The notes: generated by a model not told the origin, from the sequence alone. Numbered from the stretch's first letter, positions 11,601-24,288 are shown. The stretch is DNA of 64,000 nucleotides from Hevea brasiliensis (GCF_030052815.1 NC_079505.1:5536265-5600264), one strand, 5' to 3'. Numbers and translations are program-made.

Positions 11601-14600
11601 AGAAATTTGGCTGGCTGATATGCGCTTTTCCTAATAGGCTGCTGTGAATTTTAGATTCATGGCTGTATTGTCTGTAACATAATGATATGGATGAAAGATC
11701 CAATACTTACGTGATGGAATAATATGCTCAGGAACCAAGAAAAAGGGAGAGAGAGAGAGAGACAGACAAAGGGGGGGGGGGGGGGGTGGAAAAAAGAGGA
11801 CAAGGAGAGAAATGATGGCATAGTTGTGTGACATGACTGTGTATTCTTTCTTCTCTTTTTTTTTTTTTTTTTTATCACCTCGTTTTAGAAAAACCCTAAT
11901 TCTTTTTAATTGTCTCTGTAAAATCATACATGTAGTTCATATTTAAAGTTATATTATGCTAGGTATGTTGACAAAAAGAACTTTTGGCGCATTTGCATCA
12001 AAAAGCAGTTCGCTTTATAAAATTATTTGTAAATTAAATTTTAAATATATGATTTTGTAATGGTACATTGCTAAAATTCTAGCTTAATTCTGGTTAAATG
12101 CAAGTGAAATCTTTGATAATGCTATTGCAATTAGGTGTTTGGACATAGAAGTGCATGGTTCTTTCACTCAGGAATAACCACTGTTGCTTGAGGAATGCTA
12201 TGATATCTTTCTATGAATCATAACCCAGTGAATGCAAATAAAATATATTTTCCCCTGTGCTTCATTTGTTCCTTTGTCTCAAACATAAGTCTTCATGTTA
12301 TATTCGGCTCTCTTAGGGATGATTTTGAACACCTTCCATATATGTGTTGTTTTTTCTCACCTTTTGAATGAGTTGCATTGCTGCTAATATTATATAAGTC
12401 ATTAAAATATTAAATTGCTAGATGGGCTCCTAATTTTCTACTGTTATCCTCCTTAAATTGTTTGCTAACTTTCCTTTGCTTTGTACATTGAATATTTTTG
12501 ACAACTGCATATTTAGGAAGATATTGGCAACTTTTTGGTTGGCTAATATCTTGTGTCTGTTGTTACAGCTTGAAGATAATGTGTGGGATGCATTTAGTGA
12601 GAGTGATGACCATATAGTGCCTCATCTTGCTAAGGAATGTGGAGATCAATTTAGAGTTCGCGGTGATAACCATAAGAAACCACGACATGAAATAGTTAAC
12701 ATTACGAGTAATGCTGGTGATTCTACTAGATACAATCAGAGAAAAGAGAAACCTTGCCTGCTTCCTCTGACCAAGAAGGATAGGATGCTAGATAAGGGTT
12801 CATGGTCTCATGCACCAGATGATGTGTTTTCTGCTTGTGATAGTGGCTTAGTCAAAGAAGTGACAAGTACAGTATCTGAAGAAACAAGAGTATCCAACCA
12901 TTTTTTGAAAAGTGGAAATACTGATTCAGTTGGCAGTGAGTTCTGTTCTGATGATCCTATCTTGGGTGAAAAGAGTGCTGCAGATGATACTGACACATAT
13001 CTTTTTCCACTCAGTCACATATCTCAGACAGATAATGATCTTAACTTTTTGGACAATGATTGTGAAGACAAAGAAAATGGTGGTCTACTATATTGTGGTT
13101 TTGACGACATAGGAAATTTTGAGGATGTTGACAGGATGTTTAGGTAGTTAATAATTGCCCTTTCATGTTACAATTTCCTTTTATTTATACTGGCTAAAGT
13201 TGTTTTTACCTGATAGGACTTTCTGCAATTACTATAATTTAGATATATTTGTGGAACAAACATGTTTTCTTGTAACATGCATGCTCTTGTGTCCTATAGA
13301 TGACTTTTGTGTTTTGGGGGTGAGATGGGGTGGAGAAGGATCAAGTTATACAAATTCTCACGCTATTATATTACATTTTTTAAATTCTAATTGTTTCATT
13401 GTTATATTTAATACCCCACTTGTGCACATCATGCACATTAAATATCATTTTTGTCCGATACTGGTAACTATTGATCAACATTGTTACAGTGTCAGTTTAT
13501 ACTCATTAACTAAAAGTTCACTTTGAAATAGTTTTGTAAATGAAAAGAATACCCATTTTATTTGAAAATTCTCTCACACAACACACAACAACACACATAA
13601 GCACGTATCTTTTCTTTTTCAAAGTTCATCAAGCAATCCACTCACATTAGACTTAACAATAGGGGTGAGCCCCCCTCATTTTAATAGGAAGTTGGAATTT
13701 CTAAGCTTATGGTGTCCTCTTTGAAATATATTTACATGAAAACATCTATATATACACTTATTGTGGGCTTAAATATGCATATGAATATTTTCGTGTGCAT
13801 TTCCATTTGGATTGTATTTATATTTCTTTTATCCCGCAGAAGCTGTGATTCAACATTTGGTCTGGGGAGTCTCAGTAATGAGGATGACTTGTACTGGTTT
13901 TCGTCATCTCATTCTATGGAAGGATCTGAAGATGCATTGAAGTTGGGTTCTAAGGTTTCAAGTTCCGAGGCAAGTGCATTGAATTGCATATCAGACCATC
14001 ATGATGCTTCTGTGCTAAACAATGTGGATTCCTCGGTAAATGATTCCAATAAGGAAAGTCTAATAACAAGTGATAAAATATGTTCCAATATTGCTGGAGC
14101 CACTGAAATTTCAGCTTTCAGTCACTTGCAATTTCCAAACAGACCAGCTGCAAACTCTGCAAGCAAGGATGACTTAGTGCTTAACTATCAGGTTTGTAAA
14201 GCCATCATGTTTTCAAATTATTGCTTATATCCCTATAATTTCACATTTGTTGAGCTTGAATAATTGGTTTGCATTTAGGAGCTTCCAATGGCCTAGCATA
14301 ACTTTCACAGGCACGTTGATTTTAATGGTCATTTTCAGTTCAAAGTATTGCCCATTATCAATTTAAAAATGACTGAATATTAAAAAGACTAGAGGATTGG
14401 CTCTAGAAAATACATTTTATTGTAATACCTTTAAAGGAAAAATATATAGTTGACGTAGAACAAGAAGAACAAAGGGATTAAGGGAAACAAATTTCTCGAA
14501 TAAAATTTATTTAATTCTCAATAATAATCATAACAACTGTCTACTGAATAATAGAAAAACTAGGCCTATTTATAGAGTTTTGTAACCCTAATTACATTAG

Positions 14601-17600
14601 GATTAGGAAAATCTAATCAAATACTAATTAGGAATATAAACTAATTAAATTTTTGAAATAAAATAAAAATACTTCCTAAATAAATAATAAAACGGGTGAC
14701 CCAATTCATGAAGATCCCACACTTGTGAGCTTTGGGGAGGGTTGGGTAAATGCAACATTCCAAATAAAATAAAATAGTTCCTAAACAATAATAGAATTTC
14801 TATATAACATAAACTTCCTAATTAATGATAATCTAAATCCCAATTTTACAATGACTATAATTTTGAACTTCCAATACTGCATCAAGTGTGCTTGAAAAAA
14901 TGTTTGCCTTCAGTTTTGTCCTTTTCGATTGATAATAATGTGGTTTAATTATTGATGAATGCATGCTATTCTGTTTTGTCTGAGGATGGTTTTCTAGAAA
15001 CTTTCCAAGATTATAATGTTAGTCTCGCATCTCGAAAACTCCAGTCATATAAACTGAGTAAATTCGCTATTCTACTGATTTGTGGTGTTGCATGACAGTT
15101 CGATAGCCATAGAAGTCAGCCAAGGCACCGAAACCACTCAGAAGGGAAGAGAAAAGAACAAAACCTGGGTAATGGTGGTTCTTTCCGTCATAATGGTAAC
15201 TTAAAGCAATATGCAGATGCAAAGTGTTCAATTAGGGATCTGCCCCATCAAGTTCTTTCTCCTACAGGGGTTCAGCAACACAAACAAAACATAGTTTCAG
15301 ATTCCATGAATCAATTGCAGACACATTTGCCATATATGCATATGGATTATGGTCATTCTTCAAATCAAACTTCAGTCTGTCCAAATCAATCTGGAATCAA
15401 ATCTGAAAGTGATGGCATCCAATCTCTTTCTCCAAAGGAGTCTACATTTGAATCAAATCAAGTACAATCCATGGAAAGTTCTCATGGTCCCTCATCAGCG
15501 GCTCCTGCTGTAACAACCAGGAAGATGGAAAGGCTATATCATAACCAGGATTTACAAGTCCCGTGTGCCAGGAATTTCAAATGTGCAAATACTCCGAGTC
15601 CAACAGGATTTTATGATTCAGTTCAGAATCAAGCTCATCACTCTGGATACGAGGTTGAAGGTCACAGTGAAATTGAAGGAGTTAGCATGGGGATTCCAGC
15701 AGAGCTAGATTCTTCAACTGCCCAAGAAAGCTCTTGTATGAGCTCTGTGTTGGATGAAATCTCACTAGAAGCAACTAGTTTTTGCCAGCTACAACAAGTT
15801 ATGGAACAGGTAATGCTAATTTACGTAACTTTGTCTATCACTTAAAAAATTGAAAACCAATTTTTATGTTTATACATCACTTCTAGAATGTACAAACATG
15901 TGTGTGCATGTACAAACATGTATGTGCATGTACTTCTAGAATGTACAAACATGTGTGTGCATGTAAATGGGTTTTATGTTTCCCGTAATCTCTTCTTCAA
16001 AACTATGTTGAATTGTAAAATTCCAGTTGTATTTCTTTTAAAATCTATATAATGGGCATGCCCTAGAATAGTAAGTATAAACTGATGGCCATGTGATTAA
16101 AAAAAAAATTCTAAACTTTGTATGCATTTTTAATTTAGACCAATTCTTTTCATTTATCAACTTTGATTGTACTCTAGAATTGGCTGGAATGCTGGCCAAG
16201 TGACTAAAATCTTGTTTAATAAACAAGCTTATCTGGCAAGGAAATATGATGCAAACCTCAAGAACGATGCTTTGAAACCCACGAACAGGTTTGGTTTATA
16301 ATCCCAAGAAAGCCAAAATCAAGTTCAAATACCAAGGAATATCTTGACTTATCAATTATGTAGAATTGAAAACCAAGTTAATTCAAAGGTAGAATTAAGG
16401 ATTCTTGACCCAAATTTTATAATTAAATAAGAACTAAGAATATCAAGATTGTTAAATCCTACAAGATTAATCACTCTTGGAGAATTTAGTTTAGTTCAAG
16501 AAAGAACTTAGGAAAAATCTCTCTGTTGTATTAATTTAATCAAAAGTAATGTTCCCTTGAAAAAGCATTAAGTTAGCCTTATATATACTGCTGAAACCCT
16601 CAATTCCTAAACTAAAAAAATAAAATAAAATCCTAAAAACTAATAAAAAAGTTAGAGTGGGCTAAACTCCTACTTAAGGCTTAAAAACACATAAATAAGG
16701 CCTAAAACACATACCTAACCAAAATAATTAAATAAAACTATTCAGACTTGTCCTAGATAAAAAAACACACTAAATTTGTATAAAAATCCATAAATTCTAT
16801 CCAAATATTTCTTGATCATCACCCACGCAAACTTGGATCAAATTAAGCCACTTTCTATCTTCTTGTAACCCCAATTTATTGATTGTATCTCCATATTTAG
16901 CTTCTTGTGCTACTGCTTCCTCAATCAACTCTTGCATCTTTTTAACTCTAGTCCTTGTGATTGGATCTTCTTGTACAATTGCATCTTGAATCATCTCACG
17001 AATATTCCTTGGATCTTGTTATTCTTGTTGATTTCCATCATCCCCTCCCTCTTCAAAAGAATTCGTCCTCGAATCTTCACCTATACAAAAGGGGAAAGAT
17101 CAGCAACATTAAAAATAGCACTCACATTGTACTCACCAGAAAGATTCAACTTGTAAGCATTGTCATTAATCTTGGCCGCCACTTGAAATGGATCATCTCC
17201 TTTAGAATGAAGCTTAGACTTTCTTTGAATTGAAAATCTTTCCTTCCTTATAGGCACCCAAACCCAATCTCCTGGTTGAAAAGTAATTCGCTTTCTTCCT
17301 TTATTAGCTTTGGATGCATATCTCATATTCTTCCTCTTAATGTGCTGTTTAGCTTGTTCATGGATCCTTTTAACCAACTCAGCCTTTTTCTTTCCATCTA
17401 AACTTGAAATCTCATGCACAGGCAAAGGAATCAAATCTAATGGAGTTAAAGGATTAAACCCATAAACAATCTCAAAAGGTAAAAAACTAGTAGAAGAATG
17501 CACACTTCGGTTATATGCAATTTCAACAAATGGTATACATCCTTCCAATGATTTCAAATTTTATTTAACAGCAGCACGCAAAAGAGTTGTTAAAATTCTA

Positions 17601-20600
17601 TTAACTACTTCAGTTTGTTCATCAGTCTGTAGGTGACATGTAATAGAAAATAGCAACTTAGTACCCAGCTTAGCCCACAATGCTTTCCAAAAGTAGCTTG
17701 AGAACTTAACATCTCTATCACTAACAATGCTCCTAGGGATGCCATGCAACCTCACAACTTTCCTAAAGTATAAATCAGCAATATTTGTGGCATCATTAGT
17801 TTTATGGCAAGGAATGAAATGTGCCATCTTAGAAAATCTGTCCATTACCACAAATATAGAATCTTTACCTTCCCTAGACCTAGGTGACCCTAAAAGAAAG
17901 TCTATTGACAAATCAACCCATGGTTAACTAGGTATAGGCAAAGGTGTATATAAATCTTGAGGTAAGACCTTAGACTTTGCTTTCTTACATGTGATACACC
18001 TAGAACACGCTCTCTCTCCATCTCTCTTCATATGAGGCCATTCATATGAGGCCAAAAGAAGTGTTCCCTCAATGTATCCTGAGTCTTAGTAATCCCAAAA
18101 TGTCCCATGAGATCACCACCATGTGACTCACGCACAAGTAACTCCTCCATAGAGTAATTAGGCACACATAATTTATTCTCACGAAATAAAAACCCATCAT
18201 GCCTATAAAACATGACTGATGTAGTTTCCACACAAAAACATTGACCTATCAATTATATAGAATTGAAAATCAAGATAATTCAAAGGTAGAATGAAGGATT
18301 CTTGACCTAAAGTTTGTAATCAAACAAGAACTAAGAATATCAAGATTGTTAAATCTTACAAGATTAATCACTCTTGGATAATTTAGTTTAGTTTAAGCAA
18401 GAATTTAGGAAAAATCCCTCTTTTGTATTAATTTAATCAAAAGTAATGTTTCCCTGAAAAAGTATTAAGTTAGCCTTATATATGCTGCTGAAACTCTAAA
18501 TTCCTAAATTAAAAACATAAAATAAAACCTAAAAACTAAGAAAAAAGTTGGAGTAGGTTGCATTCCTATCTAAGGCCCAAAACATATATCTAACCAAAAA
18601 TAATTAAATAAAATTATTCAGACTTGTCCTATATTAAAAAAAAAAAAACACTCTAAATTTGCATAAAAATTAATTAATTCTGTCCAAATATTTCTTGATC
18701 ATCACCAATGCAAACTTGGATCAAATTAAGTCACTTCTCATTTTCTTGTAACCCTAATTTATTGATTGTATTTCCATATTTAGCTTCTTGTGCAACTGCT
18801 TCCTCAATCAACTCTTGCATCTTCTTAACTCTAGTCCTTGTGATTGGAGCTTCTTGTGCAATTGCATTTTGAATCATCTCACGAACATTCCTAGGATCTT
18901 GTTGTTCCTGTTAATTTCTATCAAAATAATTTGTAGGACGTAGGAAGGGCTCACATTGTCCAATTTAGCAATTCTTTTCCCATTTCGGAAGCCCACGTTA
19001 GCACCAAATCAATACCAACATACAATTTAGACCTATTTGATACAATTGACACAAAAGTTGTAACTTATAAACAAAATTGATAAAATTAAGAGCATAAAAT
19101 TCAATTGAAAAATTGCAACTTCAGGATTTTTCAAACCATTAGGTGTTTCCCTTAAAATAAAGTAACATATACCTGAATGTTAGAATCAGCATCAAATCGA
19201 GAAAATAAACAGCAAATATTCTTGGTGTGTGATTATAATATATGTGACTAATAAGCTGGATTATCAGTTTGTTTGGAATTTCTATATATGTCCATATACT
19301 CATTTTAAAGCAGAAAAGGGAGTTGGCTCAAATGACTTGAGAGGACAATAGACATAGAGTACTGAGTGGCATTCAAATATTACATCTACATACAAGGAAT
19401 TGAAGGGAAATTGTTAGTATGATAGAACTTTTAGAAACTCGTGTATTATAAGAGATGGAATCTTCATCATTATTGTGTTGCATCCTTTATATAGAATTAT
19501 TAATGATATGATATGCCTATGTGTATAGTCACCACATCCATCATAAACTTAGCATAAAACATTATGGAAAAGGTATCTTGATAAAGAAATTTAGGTGAAC
19601 TATATATCTAATTAATTGTCTATCTGTGCATTATGTGAAAACTTCCTTTTGTGACTTTTGCAATAATCTTGTTGCATTTAAGCTTTTATAACAAAGCAAA
19701 TATTTGTAGTTTCCACACAAAAACAATATGCAACTTTATTAATTCTTGTGGACTGATGTCAATGATAGGTAGTTTGAGAAACATGACTTTTTGTCATGAA
19801 CCCATCCATGATATGAATGTTACTTGTGTTTAAATTATAGGTTTATGTTATATGCAGGTACGCTGTATTCTAGATACTTATTAATGGTTACCATCAATGT
19901 TACATCTTCAATAGTTAACATTACATGGTATAAGCTATATGATTCATCATAGACGTTGACAAAAAGAATTCATAATTTATTTTATTATGGTGTGTGGGGG
20001 GAGAGAAATTAAAGGAGGAACTGTACAAGGGAAAGATATACATCATAGAGAAGACCTTTGACAGATCTCGATTATTTCATAGAAAGCCATGTAGCATTAA
20101 GAAAAATAATCAAATAGAGAAGAATCTCAAAAATACGTGAACACTTAGGCATATTGTAGCAAAATTGTTGAGAACTTTGTAATTTGTACAGATTTTACAT
20201 TGAGAAAGCTCTCATGTAAATTAAGTGCTCTGCACATGCAACGTACTGCTCTTTATTTCTTTTTTCTGTATATTTATATTAATGGGTTTTAGTGAACTGA
20301 ACATTCTTTAATTCAGTTGGATATTAGGACAAAACTGTGCATAAGAGATAGTCTATATCGCTTGGCTAGGAGTGCTGAACAAAGGCATAATTGTGTGAAT
20401 GCAAATGGCGGTACGAGAGATGATAGAGACACAAACAATCCATTGATGGCTGAAGAAACAAACGAGTATGTTCACTGCTCAATCCATTCTTTTCCTTTTT
20501 AGCCCTTAGGGAAAAAAAAAAAAAATCTGTGCATATGTTGTAGGTTAATTTTGCTATTATCATACCAAGGGTAATTGTCCATCTTTTCTGTCTTGCTTAG

Positions 20601-23600
20601 ACTGCGATTAATTTTAAGAAACTGATTCTGCCATGCCTTGTTTATTCTTTGAGCTGCCCGTTCATCTATCATGCCATGCCATGATATGATAATGCTGGCA
20701 GCAATTATATTTATTTTGATAAGGTCAATGAAATTTGGTTGCCATTTATTTGGATGGAGAATTTAAAATTTGAGATTTGAATTTGATAAAATTTAGATTT
20801 TCTTTAATTGATTAGATCATGAATTTATATTAACCTCATAAATGTAAAGAGCATCTTATTTGAGTGAGCATTTGAAATGCTTTATAAAATGATGTTATTT
20901 GAAATATATTATAAATGAATTCTTATTAAATAAAAGTAATAATGTATAATGATGTTATTTGGAATCTACATTTTGTCAACAATTTGTATTAAAATAAAAT
21001 TTAAATTCCTTATTTCAAATTTTGATATTTAAACATAGCATCAAATTATTCCATCACTTAAAGAGTTAATATGCCACGCTGTATACTTTTATCATTACGT
21101 TCCAACTTTGAATCATTTCTCTTTTTCTATCTTGGCCTCAAATGTCCAGTAGTTGTTGAAATTTGTTAGTTGTTAAGACTATATTTGGTAAGACATAATC
21201 AAAGTCATAATGCAATTGCAATTACGTTGTATGTTCTTTTACTTTGTTTGGTTACATAATAAAAATTTAATGTTGTGCAATGACCATTACATTATGTACA
21301 CTTTGACCCATTTTGTTAGAACCGAACCAGACTAGCTGGTGGGACTGGGTTAACTAGGAATTAGTTTAAAGTAGGTCAATCCCTTGAAAAAAAAAAAGAT
21401 GAAAAAAAAAGAAAAGAAAACCTAAACCTTGTTGGAGATAGAACTTGAACCTTAAACCTACTGATGCATTTTGAAAACTATTGCCATTATAACTACACAA
21501 TGTCTTTATTTTTCTTCTGATATAAATATATAAACATATCAAAATAAAATTACATATATTAAATAACTATATAAAATATATCAAAATCATTTATTTTATT
21601 TATTTAAATTATATTGTCTTATTATAAAATAATTAATAAAAATTAACTTCTGACAATTGTAAAGAAATCAAAGTTTTTCCATTTTGTCAACTTGTTAATT
21701 GAATAATCAATTGTTTCAATTATTTATTTTGTTAGTCTGTTAACTTGATTTAATGAATTATTTTTTATTTTATAATTTTTTATATTGTAAAGCTATAAAA
21801 TTCTCTGTTTATTGCGCTGTAATATTTTAATATCTCAAAATTTATTATATTAATATAAATAAATTTGTCATCATGAAAATTTTATTTTCATTCTAAATAT
21901 TTCTTTTATTATAAAATACTACTATTTAAAATCTAAAATTTCAATTAAAAATTTTTGAAATATTTATAAAAAATATTATATGTTAAGATTTAATTATATT
22001 TATTTTAATAATGATTTATAAATTATATTAAACTACTAATTATAATAATATACATTGTTGTTGTTTATTAAGAGATTGTTAATTTTATGATATTAATATA
22101 TAATTAATTTATATTTAATAGTACTAGTTAAACTCTGATTGAACTTAAGCTTTTAATCATCTGCCTTTACTGGTTCAATAGCCAGGCCAAGTTTAAAAAC
22201 CTCACTTTGACCAATATAATGTTCATTACGTAAACAAATGTATATAATCCTTTTTTCTTTGTTTTATTTATTTTATTGCCACAATTTTTTTTTTTTTCCA
22301 TAATCATCACCCCATCAGGTAATCGTTGCCGTTGCTGTTGCTGTTGCTGTTGTCACCGCCTAGCAACCAACACCACCAACAGCAGTCACCTAGCATTGCT
22401 ATCATATCACTCTATCATTAATACCATCACAAATAAACTAAATATTGGAATAAAAGTTTTTTTTTTTTTTAATATTGAAATAGAATTTATTACTTCACAC
22501 TTTATGCATTGCTGTTGTTACAACCAAATATGGAATGACAATTACATTATGCATCTTATCAAGCATAGTTCAAGTTCATTTGTCTAGAAAATTCTCTCCT
22601 TATCTGATTGCAATTGTGGGTCTAATTCAGGAGCACTGGGTTCTTTGATATGGAAACGGATACAAATCCCATAGATCGGTCTATAGCACATTTATTGTTT
22701 CACAGGCCTTCAGATCCATCTTTGATGCCCGTCAATGATGGTTTGTCACTAAAGTCACATGCCATGGTAAGCTTTTTATTCTTTGTTCGCATGCAATGTG
22801 TCACAACCAGCTACTCTTTTTGATGCCTTAATGAAAGAAAATTGGCAGGTTCATGGGTCTGTAACGAGTCCATCCATGATGGCTAAGGAGCAAGTTTGCC
22901 AGGATGAAACTGCCAGTGTTTCAGATAAAAGTTTGTTAGTGAGTGGCCATAAACAATAAATACTAACATGGCTCAATTATTGTAGAATGTCTATTTTTTG
23001 GATTACTGCACATCATGACGTACAGTAACTTTTTCATGTGGTTCCAGCATAGATAACATTTCAATTCTATGTTTGGATCTCATCGTTTCTCAGATGTTTT
23101 GTATATCCTTGTAATGGTTTAACCCGATAACACTCTTTTAACTATCATATTGCTAGGATTTTTGTTTGTTGCTCTGATCATGTCAGATTGTAACAACCAT
23201 TCATTGGTGTTCGAGTTTATGACAATTATATACATTTTGCCTTATTTTAAGTTTTGATTTATGGATAAAACATACTACTTTCCCTGCCTGTCTTTTGATT
23301 TAACTGCAGAATCTAGGATTAGAATCGAACCCGCCCTTACCCATCCATTGGGACCTACATTAAGGTTTAGAAGAAATAGATGTATTTCTATCTTGTCCAT
23401 TGTGTCAAAGGTAGATTTCTTGTTGTATGCTTAGTGACCCTAACAGTTGAATTCGCAAACCAGCATGTCATAAGACGAGGTTTCATCTTTGCATTTGTTA
23501 ATGCAGTGTTGTTTCAATGAGTATTGGTTAGTGGTCAGATGATCATGCAAGGTTGAGTTTTTCCAGAATTCATTTGTATGTTGCGTTTTCTGTTAATTTG

Positions 23601-23882
23601 TGCATTCTATTTTTGGTTCTTTGTATAGTTTAATTAAAAAATAGAACATCTCTGCTGCCCAATTTTTTTTATTATTCTACTAATAATTTAATCAATAATT
23701 GTTTTGGTTCATGTTGGTAGCTATGAATTAATTCAGCCGAAATGAAATGGAATATTGTTAATGTTACAGGATCGAGGAAAAAGGATCTTGTTAAGAGGAG
23801 AGATTATGCCATGAAAGAAGCAAGGAGATCAAATCCATTTCAAAGAAACAGCCAGTCTTCTGGTTTCTATTTTTCCTTTTGA
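8341..23882 (+). CDS. LNK1: LNK1: night light-inducible and clock-regulated co-regulator
   Basis: LNK proteins are plant nuclear co-regulators without a DNA-binding domain; they bind MYB factors RVE8/CCA1 and link light input to expression of evening clock genes. Coding exons: 8341-8364, 12569-13143, 13840-14191, 15099-15809, 20317-20465, 22631-22766, 22849-22930, 23770-23882; total 2,142 nt, 713 aa, all junctions in frame. The 24 nt first exon encodes MSDLRMYE and joins to [19 protein letters not shown], the N-terminal tail distinctive of LNK1/LNK2. Further family blocks are [14 protein letters not shown] joined to [16 protein letters not shown] (exon 2-3 junction), [20 protein letters not shown] (exon 5) and a basic C-terminus ([19 protein letters not shown]). 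A 5' UTR exon probably ends at 7242 (AG|GTGAGT), giving a leader intron. The introns carry several transposons. The exon 7 donor is weak (GTTTGT), with a better GTGAGT 8 nt downstream that would shift the frame. Identification as LNK1 rather than LNK2 rests on the MSDL start. Confidence 0.9.
8567..8610. repeat. (AC)n microsatellite
   Basis: About 22 uninterrupted AC units lie in LNK1 intron 1. Confidence 0.9.
8963..9752 (-). mobile_element. small non-autonomous LTR element (TRIM-like) in LNK1 intron 1
   Basis: Two related direct repeats, 8963-9240 and 9451-9752, flank about 210 bp without coding capacity. The right copy has typical ends, TGTTGAAATT...AATTCCAACA. Directly inside it, on the minus strand, is TGGTATTAGAGC (9439-9450), matching the usual initiator tRNA-Met primer-binding site TGGTATCAGAGC with one mismatch. 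The element therefore runs on the minus strand. The left LTR has an extra CTATTG near its start, and I could not find a clean target-site duplication. The total of about 790 bp is small enough to be a TRIM. Confidence 0.7.
10240..10688 (+). mobile_element. 5'-truncated RTE-type LINE with reverse transcriptase C-terminus
   Basis: The first frame reads [14 protein letters not shown], then [17 protein letters not shown], then [11 protein letters not shown], the conserved end of a plant non-LTR reverse transcriptase. It stops at 10507-10509 (TGA), after which the same frame continues [15 protein letters not shown]..., so the copy is dead. The 3' end is the TTGAG-repeat tail. An 18 bp duplication, TTGAGATTAACTAATTTA, occurs at 10222-10239 and 10689-10706; its first 5 bases also match the tail, so at least 13 bp are certain. 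It lies in LNK1 intron 1, sense to the gene. Confidence 0.9.
11021..11385 (+). mobile_element. solo LTR, 365 bp, with target-site duplication
   Basis: The element begins TGATGCAGTAGAA and ends TTCTACATCA, and is flanked on both sides by CATCT (11016-11020 and 11386-11390), a 5 bp duplication as LTR elements make. A TATA box (CTATAAATAGG) lies inside, near 11,223. It is related to the LTRs at 14,451-14,884, 32,293-32,730 and 38,397-38,562. With no internal region left, it is most likely a product of LTR-LTR recombination. It lies in LNK1 intron 1. Confidence 0.85.
11771..11786 (+). repeat. 16-base poly(G) run
   Basis: Sixteen consecutive G lie between an AG-rich stretch and a purine-rich stretch in LNK1 intron 1. 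Homopolymer length may be affected by sequencing error. Confidence 0.8.
14451..14884 (-). mobile_element. solo LTR of the 365 bp family, inverted, in LNK1 intron 3
   Basis: It runs TGACGTAGAAC...ATACTGCATCA, the reverse complement of the organisation at 11,021-11,385, with the TATA box as CCTATTTATAGAG. A stretch of about 70 bp of different composition (about 14,695-14,765) inside it, containing CCCACACTTGTGAGC, is absent from the 11,021 copy and may be a short secondary insertion. Flanking pentamers (ATAGT and AGTGT) do not match, so no target-site duplication is claimed. Confidence 0.7.
15882..15966. repeat. short tandem repeat in LNK1 intron 4
   Basis: The motif TCTAGAATGTACAAACATGT with following GTGTGCATGTA units is repeated about two and a half times just after exon 4. 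No function is evident. Confidence 0.7.
16345..17040 (-). mobile_element. 3' LTR of a gypsy deletion derivative
   Basis: This 696 bp LTR is a direct repeat of 18,242-18,923. On the minus strand it starts TGATGGAAATCAAC right after the purine tract GAAGAGGGAGGGGA (17,041-17,054). It contains a TATATATAAGG promoter motif and the last codons of the polyprotein (see 17,041-18,240). It lies in LNK1 intron 4, antisense to the gene. Confidence 0.8.
17041..18240 (-). pseudogene. Ty3/gypsy integrase remnant
   Basis: Read on the minus strand, the order is the integrase zinc-binding region ([20 protein letters not shown]), the catalytic core ([28 protein letters not shown], then [13 protein letters not shown] where relatives usually have HPQTDGQTEVVNR), and the C-terminal domain ([36 protein letters not shown]). 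Stops interrupt the frame between the zinc-binding and core domains and after the core. Gag, protease, reverse transcriptase and RNase H are missing, so it cannot move by itself. The polyprotein tail ([19 protein letters not shown]...) continues into the adjoining LTR and ends near 16,797. The final frame is broken by a TAA that is a CAA in the other LTR. Confidence 0.85.
18242..18923 (-). mobile_element. 5' LTR of the gypsy deletion derivative
   Basis: This 682 bp sequence is a direct repeat of 16,345-17,040 with scattered substitutions and small indels, so the insertion is old. There is no tRNA primer-binding site at its inner edge; it directly joins a 21 bp sequence (18,220-18,240) and then integrase coding sequence, which marks an internal deletion. 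Outer flanks (TATCT and AAATA) do not match, so no target-site duplication is visible. Confidence 0.75.
20740..21055. mobile_element. possible MITE in LNK1 intron 5
   Basis: TTTGGATGGAGAATTTAAAATTTG near the left end resembles the reverse complement of the right end (GTTTAAATATCAAAATTTGA). Similarity is imperfect and the sequence is very A+T-rich, so this is tentative. Confidence 0.25.
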
Positions 23883-24225
23883 AGAAAATTTTTCTTTTTT
23901 TTTTTTGTGACATATATATTTATCGCGTTCACTTAAAATGATAGAATTTAAAATTTCTAATTTAAAAAAAAAATTCAAATCTTGTACAATTAAAATAATA
24001 AATCATTATAAAATGTATTTTTTAATTTGTTATTATTTTTGTAAAATAATTATTTTTTATCATTATAAATAAATATTTAATTTTAATTATGAAGAAATTA
24101 CTGTATAATTTTGAATATAGAAAAATAATTATTTTTTATGTAAAAACTAGTTAAAACGTAAAACTTTTATTATGAAGCGAAATGGTAATTGAAAATTTCA
24201 TAAATTTAAAGTTATTTTTTAAATG

Positions 24226-24288
<63 letters not shown>

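Noticed and set aside
15882..15966. Short spaced repeats resembling a CRISPR-like pattern
   Set aside because: Units are tandem, fewer than three and without unique spacers, in a plant intron.
16345..18923. Target-site duplication for the gypsy remnant
   Set aside because: Outer flanks TATCT and AAATA do not match; the element is probably rearranged, so none is claimed.
21178..22545. Possible large inverted-repeat element in LNK1 intron 5 (ACTATATTTGGTAAGA versus reverse of ACAACCAAATATGG)
   Set aside because: The inverted match is only about 8-10 bases and no target-site duplication was found, so it was not listed as a feature.
22276..22587. 103 aa plus-strand frame with a Cys run
   Set aside because: The Cys run is a GTTGCT-type simple repeat in LNK1 intron 5.
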